NCBI GenBank assembly: GCA_016124635.1
Contig: WGNJ01000002.1
Coordinates: 124,001 to 188,000 of the forward strand
Source of the DNA: Alphaproteobacteria bacterium
Lineage (GTDB): Bacteria > Pseudomonadota > Alphaproteobacteria > Micropepsales > Micropepsaceae
DNA: 64,000 bases
Reading direction: 5' to 3'
The notes beneath the pieces were generated by a model, which was given only the letters and a program-made list of their open reading frames with translations, searched no databases and was not told the origin of the DNA. Positions 1 through 9,141 of this stretch are shown here, one piece after another; the stretch's first letter is position 1, and every line of letters starts with the position of its first letter. The translations under genes were made by a program, and so were the position numbers.

Positions 1-2460
1 CAGCCCTTCGCTCGCCGTTACACCGGGCATGGGCAGCGCCGAAAGCGTCGCCGAATTCAGCTGATTGAATTGCTCGATCGCCACCGGCCCCGCACGCGTT
101 TCAGTCTTGGTCAACGCGGACAGCGGCACCATTTTGCCGTCCTCGGCCCGCACGTAGAATTCGCCGAGCGCCACCGGATCGAGCCGGTATCGTTGCTCGA
201 CCTGCGGGATAACGTCATAGCTGCGATTGTCGCGATCGAACCGCGAAATGCGGCTTTCACTCAAGAGTACGTTCAGCGTCGTGCCGATATCGGCGACCTT
301 GACGCCGAGCGCCGCCGCGCGGTCGCGATCGATCGCCAGGTTTGCCCGCGGCAGATCGAACGCAAGCGAGTCTTGCACGAAGATCAGCTTGCCGCTCTTC
401 ATCGCCTCTTCTTTCAGGCGTTCGGCGACGTCGAAGACCTGATCCGGCGCACCGACGGAACGGATGACGTATTGCACCGGCAGGCCGCCCGTACCTGGCA
501 ACGACGGCGGATTGAAGACAAGCGCGGAGACGCCCGGTATCTTCAACAATCCACCCTGAATCTGCTGCTGAATCTCCGCGGCGCTGCGGCTGCGCTCACC
601 CCAAGGCACGAAGCGCCACACGGCAATACCGGCATTGCCGCCCGACGCGCCGCCACCGAACCCGACGATCGAGAAGCGCCGGCTTGTCTCGGGAACTGGT
701 CCGACAGCCTCGTCGAATTGATCGACATAATGCTTCGTATAGGTCGAAGTCGCGTACCGCGGTCCGGTTATGACGGCGAAGAGCGCGCCCTGATCTTCGG
801 TCGGCGCCAGCTCGTGCTTCGTGTGCAAGAACATGAAAACAAGCGTGCCGAAGATCGCCACAACGATGGCAAGGATGACCGGCCGCGAATCGAGCGCCGC
901 CGACAGCGTGCGCGAGTAGCGCACTGCGAGCCAATCGAAAGCACGATCGATCCGCGCGACCAAACTGTCCGGCTTCTCTTCCTCGTGCGGCTTGAGGAAG
1001 CGTCCCGCCATCATCGGAGATACCGTAACGGCAATGAAACCGGAGATAACGACAGCGCCAGCGAGCGCGAATGCAAATTCACGAAACAGCGAGCCGGTCA
1101 AACCCTGCGTAAAGCCGATCGGTGCATAGACTGCGGCGAGCGTTATCGTCATCGCCACGATTGCGGAGAAGATCTCCCGCATCCCGTGCACGGCGGCATC
1201 GAGCGGCGCTTCACCTTCCTCGATGTGACGGTGGATGTTTTCCACCACAACGATGGCGTCGTCGACCACGAGGCCGATCGCCAGGACCATCGCGAGCATG
1301 GTCAACAAATTGATCGAATAGCCCATTAGGAAGAGCACGAAGCACACGCCGACGAGCGACAGCGGGATTGTGATCACCGGAATGGCGACGGATCGAATGG
1401 AACCCAGGAACAGGAAGATCACCAACACGACGATGATGACGGCCTCGCCGACCGTCTTGAACACTTCGTCGATCGAAGCCTGGATGAACACGGTCGAGTC
1501 GAAGACCAGGATCACGTCCATGCCTTCCGGCAGCTCCGATTTGAGGCTTGGCAGCATGTCGCGGATCGCTGCCGCGGTCGTCATCGGGTTGGCGGACGGC
1601 GTCGGGAAAATGCCGATGAAGACGCCTTCGCGGCCGTTAAACGAGGTCTTGACGGTATCGTTGTCGGTGCCGAGTTCGACCCTTGCGACGTCGCCCAGCC
1701 GGACGATCGTGTCGCCGCTCCCGCGGATCGGCAGTTGCGCAAACGCTTCCGGCGTCTTGAGTGTCGTGTTGGTGTCGATGGCGATCGCGACGAGCTGACT
1801 TTTGGTCGATCCCGGCGAGGACAGAAAATTGCTGTCGCTCACCGCCTCGGAAATGTCCTTTGCGGTGATGCCGTGCGAGGCCATCCTCACCGGATCAAGC
1901 CAAATGCGCATCGCGAAGTTCCGCGCGCCGAGGATTTGCGCATCCGCCACGCCTTCGATCGTCGACATGCGGGGCTGAATCACCCGCGCCAGGTATTCGG
2001 TGATCTGCTCCGACTTCATGCGGTCCGACGCGAACGCCAAATACATGAGGGCGAACGAGCGCCCCGTGCCTTTGGTAATAATCGAGTCCTCGGCATCGGT
2101 GGGCAGAAAGCGTCGCACTTGCTGTGTCTTGCTGATGACCTCAGTGAGCGCCTTGTCAGCATCGGAGCCAAGACGCATCCGCACTTGGATGGTGCTTGCG
2201 CCTTGCGTGCTCGAGGCGGTGACGTAGTCGACGTTTTCCGTACTGGAGACCGCCTTAGCGATTGGCGTCGTGATGAATCCTTGGATCAGCTCAGCGCTCG
2301 CACCAGGATAGGCGGTCGTGACCGTAATGACCGTCTCTTGGACCTCCGGAAATTGCCGGATGGTCATGCTCATGAAGCCTTGGACACCGAGAAGCAGGAT
2401 GAGCAAGCTCGTCACCACCGATAAAACCGGCCGACGAATGAAAATCTCGGAGAAATTCAT
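1..2460 (-). CDS. RND multidrug efflux permease (AcrB/HAE1 type), C-terminus cut off by window
   Basis: Inner-membrane proton-driven pump of a tripartite efflux system. The reverse strand is open from an ATG at 2460 to the window edge, about 820 codons of the usual 1030-1050, so the C-terminal part is missing. It begins MNFSEIFIRRPVLSVV, the typical first membrane segment and amphipathic start of RND pumps. The conserved GLVVDDAIVVVEN motif of the central membrane bundle is encoded near 1240-1290. The start overlaps the stop of the adaptor gene by ATGA, so the two are translationally coupled and follow a shared TetR-type operator. Substrate cannot be told. Confidence 0.93.
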   Translation of the reverse strand, partial: MNFSEIFIRRPVLSVVTSLLILLLGVQGFMSMTIRQFPEVQETVITVTTAYPGASAELIQGFITTPIAKAVSSTENVDYVTASSTQGASTIQVRMRLGSDADKALTEVISKTQQVRRFLPTDAEDSIITKGTGRSFALMYLAFASDRMKSEQITEYLARVIQPRMSTIEGVADAQILGARNFAMRIWLDPVRMASHGITAKDISEAVSDSNFLSSPGSTKSQLVAIAIDTNTTLKTPEAFAQLPIRGSGDTIVRLGDVARVELGTDNDTVKTSFNGREGVFIGIFPTPSANPMTTAAAIRDMLPSLKSELPEGMDVILVFDSTVFIQASIDEVFKTVGEAVIIVVLVIFLFLGSIRSVAIPVITIPLSLVGVCFVLFLMGYSINLLTMLAMVLAIGLVVDDAIVVVENIHRHIEEGEAPLDAAVHGMREIFSAIVAMTITLAAVYAPIGFTQGLTGSLFREFAFALAGAVVISGFIAVTVSPMMAGRFLKPHEEEKPDSLVARIDRAFDWLAVRYSRTLSAALDSRPVILAIVVAIFGTLVFMFLHTKHELAPTEDQGALFAVITGPRYATSTYTKHYVDQFDEAVGPVPETSRRFSIVGFGGGASGGNAGIAVWRFVPWGERSRSAAEIQQQIQGGLLKIPGVSALVFNPPSLPGTGGLPVQYVIRSVGAPDQVFDVAERLKEEAMKSGKLIFVQDSLAFDLPRANLAIDRDRAAALGVKVADIGTTLNVLLSESRISRFDRDNRSYDVIPQVEQRYRLDPVALGEFYVRAEDGKMVPLSALTKTETRAGPVAIEQFNQLNSATLSALPMPGVTASEGL

Positions 2461-3623
2461 GGCGTTTGCCGCGGCGTTCCCGGCGCCGCCGCCGCTTTTT
2501 CATTCGGCGCTTCCGCCAACGCCACAGCCGCACCGTCTTGCAGGCGATTTTGCCCAGACGTCACGACGCGCTCGCCGCTTTTGACACCGCGCACGATTTC
2601 AACGCGTTCACCGTCACGGCGCCCGGTCGTCACGAAGCGCTGCTCAGCCACCAGTCCAGGAGCCGACTCATTAGCGGCGACGGCACCGCCTTTCGCGTCT
2701 TCCGTCTTTGGCTGTGCCTTCGGCGGGCCGACGACGAAGACATAGTCGCCGTAAAGGCTCGGAATGATCGCGGTCTGGGGCAGGGCAATCACGTTCGCCT
2801 CCGCCGGCATATCGACCCGCACGCGTAGAAACGAGCCCGGGCGCACGCGACCCTGTGCGTCTGAAACTTCCGCCTGCACCGCGACGAGCCGTGAGGACGG
2901 ATCAATCTTGGGATCGATGCCGATAATACGTCCGTTGAATTTGCGTTGAGCGCTTTCATCGCCGAAGCGCACGGGTTGATTCATCGACAGCGAGGCCGCG
3001 GTCTGTTCCGGCACCGTGAAGTCGACCTTCATCCGGTCAAGGTCCTGTAGTGTCACCACGACCGTACCGACGGTCAGGTACTGGCCCGCGTCGACGCGAG
3101 CAATGCCGACGATCCCATCGAACGGCGCCTTGATTCCTTTTTGATCGATCAGCGCTTGCGCCCGTGCTTGCGCACCACGCGCGACTTCGAGCTGTGCGCG
3201 TGTGTCGTCGTATGTCGACTGGCTGACGAAGCCTCGCGCCTTGAGTTTTGCCGCCCGTGCGAGCTGCGCCGCGTAGAGGCGGACATTGGCTTGCGCCGAC
3301 AGGAGTTCCGCACGCTCCACAGCGTCGTCGATCTGAACCAGCAGCTGACCGGCTTTAACATGATCGTTCGGCTTGAACTTGATCTCTTTCACGACGCCCG
3401 CGATCTGCACCGCGACATCGGTGCCGCGAGCGGCACGGGCGGTGCCGACGGCATCGACACTCGGCAGCCAAGGCGCGGGTTGAACCGTCATCGCCTCGAC
3501 CGCCGTCGGCGGAAGCTGCAGACCGTGCCCGCCGCCGAAGAGGCTGCGCGCGAAATTCCAGCCGACCAGGCCGGCGCAGACGATGCCGATCAAAATCGCG
3601 GCGATGATGATGCGTCGGTTCAT
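2457..3623 (-). CDS. RND efflux periplasmic adaptor (membrane fusion protein)
   Basis: Periplasmic adaptor linking the RND pump to an outer-membrane channel. The 388-residue protein starts at the ATG at 3623 (MNRRIIIAAILIG), giving an N-terminal membrane anchor at once; the open frame continues upstream but would run through the operator. A barrel-sandwich/lipoyl region (GVVKEIKFKPNDHVKAGQ), a helical hairpin, the second lipoyl half (KGIKAPFDGIVGIARV) and a beta-barrel domain follow in the usual order. The C-terminus is Ala/Pro-rich. It is the first gene of a two-gene operon with the pump. No outer-membrane factor gene is visible in the window. Confidence 0.93.
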   Translation of the reverse strand: MNRRIIIAAILIGIVCAGLVGWNFARSLFGGGHGLQLPPTAVEAMTVQPAPWLPSVDAVGTARAARGTDVAVQIAGVVKEIKFKPNDHVKAGQLLVQIDDAVERAELLSAQANVRLYAAQLARAAKLKARGFVSQSTYDDTRAQLEVARGAQARAQALIDQKGIKAPFDGIVGIARVDAGQYLTVGTVVVTLQDLDRMKVDFTVPEQTAASLSMNQPVRFGDESAQRKFNGRIIGIDPKIDPSSRLVAVQAEVSDAQGRVRPGSFLRVRVDMPAEANVIALPQTAIIPSLYGDYVFVVGPPKAQPKTEDAKGGAVAANESAPGLVAEQRFVTTGRRDGERVEIVRGVKSGERVVTSGQNRLQDGAAVALAEAPNEKAAAAPGTPRQTP

Positions 3624-3730
3624 GTGGCGTTCACTGGTCCTGCCACCCGAGCGTCGGTCGGGCGCGCGGCGGGATTTTAGCCCTTTGATCGCCAAAATCC
3701 CGTGAAAATTTCTAAGATCGTCAAGGTTCA

Positions 3731-3752
3731 CTATACCGTCCGGACGGTATAG
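3731..3752. promoter_or_regulatory. Perfect 22-bp palindrome, probable TetR-family operator
   Basis: The arm CTATACCGTCC is followed directly by its exact reverse complement. It lies in the gap between the divergently transcribed RND adaptor gene and the tetR gene at 3797. The palindrome contains TATACCG/CGGTATA half sites, the kind of symmetric element bound by TetR dimers. Inferred role: repression of the efflux operon, and probably autoregulation. Confidence 0.8.
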
Positions 3753-3796
3753 TTTGTCCAGATGTGCAACCGGCCTTCACGACCCAGTGATTAGCA

Positions 3797-4351
3797 ATGG
3801 GTAAACGCCCCAACTCCCGCGCGCTCGTCCTCGACGCCGCCGACGCCCTCGTTTCCGAGGTCGGGGCCAATCACATGTCGCTGGATGCCGTCGCGGCCCG
3901 CGCCGGAATTTCAAAGGGCGGCCTACTCTATCTTTTTCCGTCCAAAGTGGCCCTTCTGCAAGGGATGCTCGAACGATACGTCGAGCGCCTGGAAAACGGA
4001 ACCGACGCCGGTGCCGCAAAGCCGAAGCTGTCCGAGGCCCGCCGTCTCCTGAAAGCCCGCTATGCCGCGCGCGGCAATGAAGATCCCGACAAGCAGCGGA
4101 CGGGGTCTTTCTCGATGATTGCCGCGATTGCGGAACAGCCCAAATTGCTTGACCCCGTTCGCTCCGCACACAAGCGAATCTGGTCCCGTCTCAAAAAGGG
4201 AACAAAGGACCCCGAGCTTGCGCTTCTGGCCTGGTTCGCACTCGAGGGCCTGCTCTTCGTCGAATTGTTCGCCACAAGTCCGTTGACGCGGGGTGAACAC
4301 GACAAGTTCATGAAACGCCTCGAGAAGATCGCCGACGAAGCGTCGCGCTGA
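3797..4351 (+). CDS. TetR family transcriptional repressor
   Basis: One-component regulator of 184 residues. The N-terminal helix-turn-helix is clear (about residues 10-55: SLDAVAARAGISKGGLLYLF, then PSKVALLQGML). The C-terminal half is helical, as in ligand-binding TetR domains. The gene is divergent from the RND efflux operon, with a perfect palindrome between them, so it most likely represses that operon and itself and is released by a drug-like ligand. Its stop codon abuts the stop of the convergent MFS gene. Confidence 0.93.
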   Translation: MGKRPNSRALVLDAADALVSEVGANHMSLDAVAARAGISKGGLLYLFPSKVALLQGMLERYVERLENGTDAGAAKPKLSEARRLLKARYAARGNEDPDKQRTGSFSMIAAIAEQPKLLDPVRSAHKRIWSRLKKGTKDPELALLAWFALEGLLFVELFATSPLTRGEHDKFMKRLEKIADEASR

Positions 4352-5941
4352 TCACTCGACCATTGCGGCCGCCGCCTCGGCATCCTCTGCCGGTGGTCGC
4401 ATTGCGTTCGCTGGTGGCCGCCGCATCAACAACAATGCGAGCGCCGCGGGCAAGCCGGCGAACAGCATCGCCTCGAACACATTGCTGTAGGCGATGATCG
4501 ACGACTGGCGCGTAATGAGCGCGTTCAATGCCGCCAAACCCATGGGCACATGAGGGTTCATGAAGAGCCCGGTCGCGCCCACTTCGAGCGCCCGGTTGAA
4601 CGGCGTGATCTGGTCGGCAAGCTGCGAATGCATGGTCGCCGTGCTTTGCGTCAGCAGCAAGACCGACACCGAAATGCCGATCGCGCTGCCGATGTTGCGC
4701 ATCAAGCTGAAGAGTGCTGCGCCGTCCGTCCGGTATTTCGGATCCAGCGTGGCAAAAGCGACGACCTGCAGCGGTATGAACACGAAGCCCATGCCGAAGC
4801 CCTGCAGCATGGTCGCCGCAACGATCGACCGTCCGTCGACGTCGGGCGTCCAGCCGGTCATGAACCACACGGCGACCGTCATCATGATAATGCCGCCGAA
4901 CATCAGGAGCCGCGGATCCATTCGGCTCGACAGTCGACCCGCGATCATCATTGCGATCATCGTGCCGACACCGCGCGGCGCCATGAGCAGCCCCGCATCG
5001 GTGACCGAATAATTTCCAAGATTCTGCAGATAGGGCGGCAGCAGCGCCGAGCTCGACAAGAGCACGAGCCCCATCGTGAACATCATGAAGAAGCCGCCGA
5101 GGAAGTTTCGGTCGGTGAAGATCCTCGGCGTGATGAAGGGCGCCTTTGCCGTGAACATGTGCACGACGAAGAGATAGATGCCCAAGCTCGCCAGGACGGC
5201 CTCGATGATGATTTCGGTCGATCCGAACCAATCCTGGCCCTCGCCGCGGTCGAGGAACAGCTGGAACGCGCCAAGGCCGAGACTGAGTACCGCGAAGCCA
5301 AGCCAATCGAATTTCAGTCCGGCGTTCCGTCCCTCGTCCTTCATGAAAAACCAGAGACCGGAGACGGCCAAGATCCCGAACGGGACGTTGACGTAGAAAA
5401 CCCAGCGCCAATTGTACATGTCGGTCAGATAGCCACCGAGCGTCGGGCCCATGATCGGTCCGATCATCACGCCCATGCCCCACGCTGCCATCGCCGAGCC
5501 GCGCTGCTCGACCGGGTAGAGGTCGAACATCGTCGTTTGAGACAGCGGCACGAGCGCCGCGCCGCACATGCCTTGCAGCGCGCGGAAGAGCACCATCTCC
5601 GGCAACGTCTCGGCAACGCCGCACAACATTGAGGCCACGGTGAAGCCGACGAGCGTCGCCACGAAGAAGTTCTTGCGCCCGAAGCGGCCGGCGAGCCAGC
5701 CGACCGGCGCCGTGAAGATCGCCGCTGCGACGATGTAGGAGGTCAGCACCCAGGTGATTTGATCGGACGTCGCCGACAGGCTGCCCTGCATATGCGGCAG
5801 CGCGACGTTCGCGATCGTGTTGTCGAGCGCCTGCATCAGCGTCGCCATCATCGCCGAGACCGTGATGATCATACGGTCGCGCTTCATGTGCGCCGGATGT
5901 GCGACCGTTAGGTGGCCGGCGGCGGCGGACGCAGCAGTCAT
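4352..5941 (-). CDS. DHA2-family MFS drug transporter (EmrB/QacA type)
   Basis: Proton-coupled multidrug exporter of 529 residues, the usual length for 14-helix DHA2 transporters. The protein shows the first-helix region TLMQALDNTIANVALPHM (motif D1-like), the loop sequence GWLAGRFGRKNFF (motif A) and many hydrophobic segments. It lies 9 bp downstream of the adaptor gene on the same strand, and a MarR regulator precedes both, matching an emrRAB arrangement. With its HlyD-type partner it probably spans the envelope with a TolC-like channel encoded elsewhere. Confidence 0.93.
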   Translation of the reverse strand: MTAASAAAGHLTVAHPAHMKRDRMIITVSAMMATLMQALDNTIANVALPHMQGSLSATSDQITWVLTSYIVAAAIFTAPVGWLAGRFGRKNFFVATLVGFTVASMLCGVAETLPEMVLFRALQGMCGAALVPLSQTTMFDLYPVEQRGSAMAAWGMGVMIGPIMGPTLGGYLTDMYNWRWVFYVNVPFGILAVSGLWFFMKDEGRNAGLKFDWLGFAVLSLGLGAFQLFLDRGEGQDWFGSTEIIIEAVLASLGIYLFVVHMFTAKAPFITPRIFTDRNFLGGFFMMFTMGLVLLSSSALLPPYLQNLGNYSVTDAGLLMAPRGVGTMIAMMIAGRLSSRMDPRLLMFGGIIMMTVAVWFMTGWTPDVDGRSIVAATMLQGFGMGFVFIPLQVVAFATLDPKYRTDGAALFSLMRNIGSAIGISVSVLLLTQSTATMHSQLADQITPFNRALEVGATGLFMNPHVPMGLAALNALITRQSSIIAYSNVFEAMLFAGLPAALALLLMRRPPANAMRPPAEDAEAAAAMVE

Positions 5942-5950
5942 CGCAAGCGC

Positions 5951-7135
5951 CTAAAGCAAATCGCCGATCGAGCGGCGATGTCCCGTATCGATCTCGACAT
6001 TCGCGCTCATTCCCGCGCGCAGCACCGGATCGCCGGGATGGGTCTCGAGCCGTATGCGCACCGGAATCCGCTGCACGACCTTTACCCAGTTGCCGCTCGT
6101 GTTGGTGGTCGGCAGCACCGAGAACTGCGCGCCGCTGGCTGCCGCCACGCTATCCACGGTCGCCTTCCACACCTTGCCGGGATAGGTATCGATCGTCACA
6201 TCGACGCTGTCGCCGGGCTTCACGTAGGTGAGGTCGGTCTCTTTCATATTGGCGTCGATCCAAATGTTCTCGGTCGAGACGAGGCCGACGGCCGACGTCG
6301 CCGCAAAGGCGGCCATCTGCGAAACGATGTACATGCCGGGCTGCAGCGACGAGACCTGTGTCGCGATGCCGTTGAAGGGCGCCCGCACGATGGTCTTGTC
6401 GAGTTGCCGCTGTGCCTCCTCGACGGCGGCTTTCGCCGTCAGATATTCGGGGTGGTTCTCAGGCGCGATATTGGGGTCGTTGCCGAGCTTGGCGAGCTGG
6501 ACCTTGGCCTGCTGCTGCAGCGATTGCAGCTGTTTCTGCGCGGCATCGAGCGTGAAACGCGCCTGGTCGTAGCCGGCTCGGCTCACGAATTTTCGCGCGA
6601 ACAGCTTGGCCGTGCGTTCGAAATTCGATTGCGCCAGCGCGACTTGCGCCTTCTGCGCCTCGATGTCCTTGAGCATGCGCTGATAGTCTTGCTTCATGGA
6701 CTCGACGGTCAGCGCGCTGTTGGCCAACGCCGCTTTCGCGTTCTCCAGCGCGATTTGGAACGGCTTCGGGTCGATGCGGAAAAGCACGTCGCCCTTGTGC
6801 ACCGCTTGACCCTCGTGGACGTCGACTTCCGTGACGACGCCGGAAACCTCCGCCGACATGGTCACCTTCTGCGCTTGGACATAGGCGTCGTCGGTCGAAA
6901 CGTAGCGCCCGCCCGTCAGCCACACATAGACGGAGACGATCGCAACGAGCAGAACGCCGCCGATCATCAAGACCGGCCGCGTCAGGTTGCGCGCCCGGAC
7001 TTCTCGATAGGCCCTGAGCCCGAGCTGCAGCCCACGGCGCGCATAGTCGCCGGTTCGTTCGAGCAAGAGCTGCCATTTGGCGGGCGGCGGAATAGCCGTA
7101 CGCTCCTTAAACTGCTCTGAGAATTGCGCGTCCAT
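5951..7135 (-). CDS. HlyD/EmrA-family secretion adaptor
   Basis: Periplasmic adaptor partner of the adjacent MFS exporter; 394 residues. One membrane segment (VLMIGGVLLVAIVSVYVWL) is followed by GRYVSTDDAYVQAQKVTMSA, a signature of EmrA-type adaptors, then lipoyl halves on either side of a coiled-coil hairpin. The only ATG lies at 7135, inside the end of the marR gene (29-bp overlap), so the true start could be a later alternative codon. It is co-transcribed with marR upstream and the MFS gene downstream. Confidence 0.9.
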   Translation of the reverse strand: MDAQFSEQFKERTAIPPPAKWQLLLERTGDYARRGLQLGLRAYREVRARNLTRPVLMIGGVLLVAIVSVYVWLTGGRYVSTDDAYVQAQKVTMSAEVSGVVTEVDVHEGQAVHKGDVLFRIDPKPFQIALENAKAALANSALTVESMKQDYQRMLKDIEAQKAQVALAQSNFERTAKLFARKFVSRAGYDQARFTLDAAQKQLQSLQQQAKVQLAKLGNDPNIAPENHPEYLTAKAAVEEAQRQLDKTIVRAPFNGIATQVSSLQPGMYIVSQMAAFAATSAVGLVSTENIWIDANMKETDLTYVKPGDSVDVTIDTYPGKVWKATVDSVAAASGAQFSVLPTTNTSGNWVKVVQRIPVRIRLETHPGDPVLRAGMSANVEIDTGHRRSIGDLL

Positions 7136-7562
7136 CTGAGGTCAAATTTGCTTTGAGTTTGAGAAGTCCCTCGACCATCTGGTCGAGCATTGCGGGATCG
7201 ACGCCCGCGGTGATTTCGTCGTGTAGCTCGGCTTTGTGTTTCTTCAGCTCGGCGAGGACCGGCTTCGCCGCCGGCGTCAGATGCAGCCGCCAGACGCGGC
7301 GGTCTTTCGGATCGGCGCGCCGCTCGACATAGCCGGCGGCCTGAAGACGATCGACCAAGCGCGCGATCGTGATCGGCTCGACTTCGACGATCGCGGCCAT
7401 CTCGGTTTGCGAAAGCCCCGGCTGGCGCTCGAGCCGCGACAGGATCACCCACTGCGCTCGCGTCATGCCGCGCGTGCGCGCGCGCTGATCCGCCTTCACG
7501 CGGATCAGCCGGGCTACGTCGTGAAGCAGGTAGAGGAAGTCTCGGTCGAGATTTTCTGGCAT
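7107..7562 (-). CDS. MarR family transcriptional regulator
   Basis: Winged-helix repressor of 151 residues heading the EmrAB-like operon. The recognition helix and wing are visible: LSQTEMAAIVEVEPITIARL followed by RRADPKDRRVWRLHLT. It resembles EmrR/MprA-type regulators, which sense drugs or phenolics and control the efflux genes in their own operon. The upstream stretch 7563-7680 is clearly AT-richer than its surroundings, as expected for the promoter and operator, but no clean palindrome was found there. Confidence 0.92.
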   Translation of the reverse strand: MPENLDRDFLYLLHDVARLIRVKADQRARTRGMTRAQWVILSRLERQPGLSQTEMAAIVEVEPITIARLVDRLQAAGYVERRADPKDRRVWRLHLTPAAKPVLAELKKHKAELHDEITAGVDPAMLDQMVEGLLKLKANLTSDGRAILRAV

Positions 7563-7705
7563 TGCAGCATCAAATAAGCCGACTGAATATAAGCAGCGTT
7601 ATGATTTCTTCAAGACGGAATTATTTCGTTGGAAAACAATATGTTAATGGCAACCGGAAGAGGCGGCATCGTTGGTCTGATCGCGCCGAAGGCTTGTGCG
7701 CGGGC

Positions 7706-8044
7706 CTAGCTGATCGCCCGTTTCAGGGCGGTGCTCGCCTGCAAGAACACCTTAGGCTCCCGTTCGAACCAGAGTTCGAGCGTCTGCGACAGACACATCC
7801 CGTCGGCATCGTCGTCGCTCGAATCATCGCCATCGTCACCGGGCGTTGCGACTTGTTCCATGATCGGGCGGTCGGGATCGGTATCGACATTCGGGTCGTC
7901 GAACGATGGTCCTTGGCTCGGCGAAGCGCACTCTGAAGTCGCCGGTGCATCATTGTCGAAGGAGGTGAGGCGATCGCCGTTGGCACGATCTGCCGCCCAA
8001 GGCATAAGGACGAGAAGCATCCCAAACGCGATTTGAACGAACAC
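7706..8044 (-). CDS. Small acidic secreted protein, unknown function
   Basis: A 112-residue reading frame with a GTG start at 8044 preceded at good spacing by a strong ribosome-binding site (GGGGAGG at about 8054-8060). The N-terminus MFVQIAFGMLLVLMPWAADR looks like a short signal peptide or membrane anchor. The middle is very acidic, with a GDDGDDSSDDDADG run, and two cysteines are present. No family is recognised. The Asp-rich run could bind divalent cations, which is only a guess. Opposite-strand frames look like its shadows. Confidence 0.55.
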   Translation of the reverse strand: MFVQIAFGMLLVLMPWAADRANGDRLTSFDNDAPATSECASPSQGPSFDDPNVDTDPDRPIMEQVATPGDDGDDSSDDDADGMCLSQTLELWFEREPKVFLQASTALKRAIS

Positions 8045-8175
8045 GGGTTGCCTCCCCGACGAGCGGCCGCCTGATTATGTGACGTTGAAGCAGTTGATCG
8101 TTTCGCAAGTCGGACAATCGTCCCGCCGCGTCGCGATCACATTATTCGCACTGTGTCAGAGCAATGCGCGCAATG

Positions 8176-8203
8176 GAACTGGCACGATCACCAGCGCCAG
8201 TTC
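8176..8203. repeat. Inverted repeat downstream of parB
   Basis: Arms GAACTGGC and GCCAGTTC (8 bp, perfect) surround a 12-base loop in the 194-bp gap between parB and the acidic secreted protein. It may fold in the 3' end of the parB mRNA. No T-run follows on either strand, so it is not a classical intrinsic terminator. Confidence 0.4.
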
Positions 8204-8238
8204 GACCTTTGCGAAATCGCAAATTCTAGTCGACGGAA

Positions 8239-9141
8239 TTAACTCGTTTGTCCAAGACGCCGGCAGATGTCGTCGAGCTGTTCGAGGGTCTTGTAGGCGA
8301 TCTTTATCTCGCCCTTCTCGCCCTTGCCGTTGATCGTGACCGTCAGCCCGAGTTGGGATGAGAGCGAGGACTCGAGCGCGCGCGTGTCGGCGTCTTTGCC
8401 ATGTGCCCTCTTCTTCTTGCCCTTCGCCTGGCGGCCGCGATCCTCGGCCTCGCGCACGTTCATCCGCCCGGCGATCATCTCGCGCGCCAGCTTCTCGGGG
8501 TCGTCGACGCCGACGAGCGTGCGCGCATGACCCGCCGACAGTTGCCCCGACGTGATCAGATCCTGCACGGCTTGCGGCAACTGCATCAGCCGGATGGTGT
8601 TCGCGATATGGCTGCGGCTCTTGCCGATCACCTGGCCGAGCGCTTCCTGCGTATAGTGGAATTTCTCGATCAGCTGACGATAGCCGCGCGCCTCTTCCAT
8701 CGCATTCAGATCGGCGCGCTGAATGTTCTCGATCAACGCAAACTCGAGCGCCTCGGAATCGGTCAGCGCCTTGATGACGACCGGCACCTCGTGCAGCCGC
8801 GCCTTCTGCGCGGCGCGCCAGCGCCGCTCGCCGGCGACGATCTGATACTCGTTCTCGGCGCCCGGCACGGGCCGCACCAAGATCGGCTGCAAGATGCCCT
8901 TCTCGCGGATTGAATTTGCGAGGTCTTCGAGCGACTCGGTATCGAACGTATGGCGCGGCTGAAACGGATTGGGTTTGAGTTGCGCGATCGGAAGGATGCG
9001 TGGCGGCATGCGCTCACCGGCCGCGCCCGGAGCCGGCGCCGTCGGATTGAAGTTCGTATCGCGCTCAGTGCTCTCGCCGAGCAACGCAGAGAGGCCTCGA
9101 CCGAGGCCCGCGAATTGTGGTCGTTTTACTGGAGTGTTCAT
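8239..9141 (-). CDS. parB: Chromosome-partitioning protein ParB
   Basis: Centromere-binding CTP-dependent clamp that loads at parS sites and segregates the origin region. The 300-residue protein has an N-terminal RGLSALLGE segment (typical ParA-interacting end), the ParB/Srx motif GERRWRAAQ, the helix-turn-helix around QEALGQVIGKSRSHIANTIR, a long charged linker and a C-terminal dimerisation domain. The ATG overlaps the parA stop (ATGA). The operon order rsmG-parA-parB is the usual one for origin-proximal par loci in this class. Confidence 0.97.
   Translation of the reverse strand: MNTPVKRPQFAGLGRGLSALLGESTERDTNFNPTAPAPGAAGERMPPRILPIAQLKPNPFQPRHTFDTESLEDLANSIREKGILQPILVRPVPGAENEYQIVAGERRWRAAQKARLHEVPVVIKALTDSEALEFALIENIQRADLNAMEEARGYRQLIEKFHYTQEALGQVIGKSRSHIANTIRLMQLPQAVQDLITSGQLSAGHARTLVGVDDPEKLAREMIAGRMNVREAEDRGRQAKGKKKRAHGKDADTRALESSLSSQLGLTVTINGKGEKGEIKIAYKTLEQLDDICRRLGQTS

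Noticed and set aside
70..1329. Long plus-strand open frame at the left end (419 codons)
   Set aside because: It is antisense to the RND permease, is rich in Arg/His/Asp as expected from a GC-rich shadow frame, and has no recognisable domain.
4550..5632. 360-codon plus-strand frame opposite the MFS gene
   Set aside because: Antisense shadow of a well-supported transporter, with His/Arg/Glu-rich low-meaning sequence.
7563..7705. MarR operator upstream of the emr-like operon
   Set aside because: The stretch is AT-rich but only short, imperfect repeats such as AACA/TGTT were found, not a clear palindrome.
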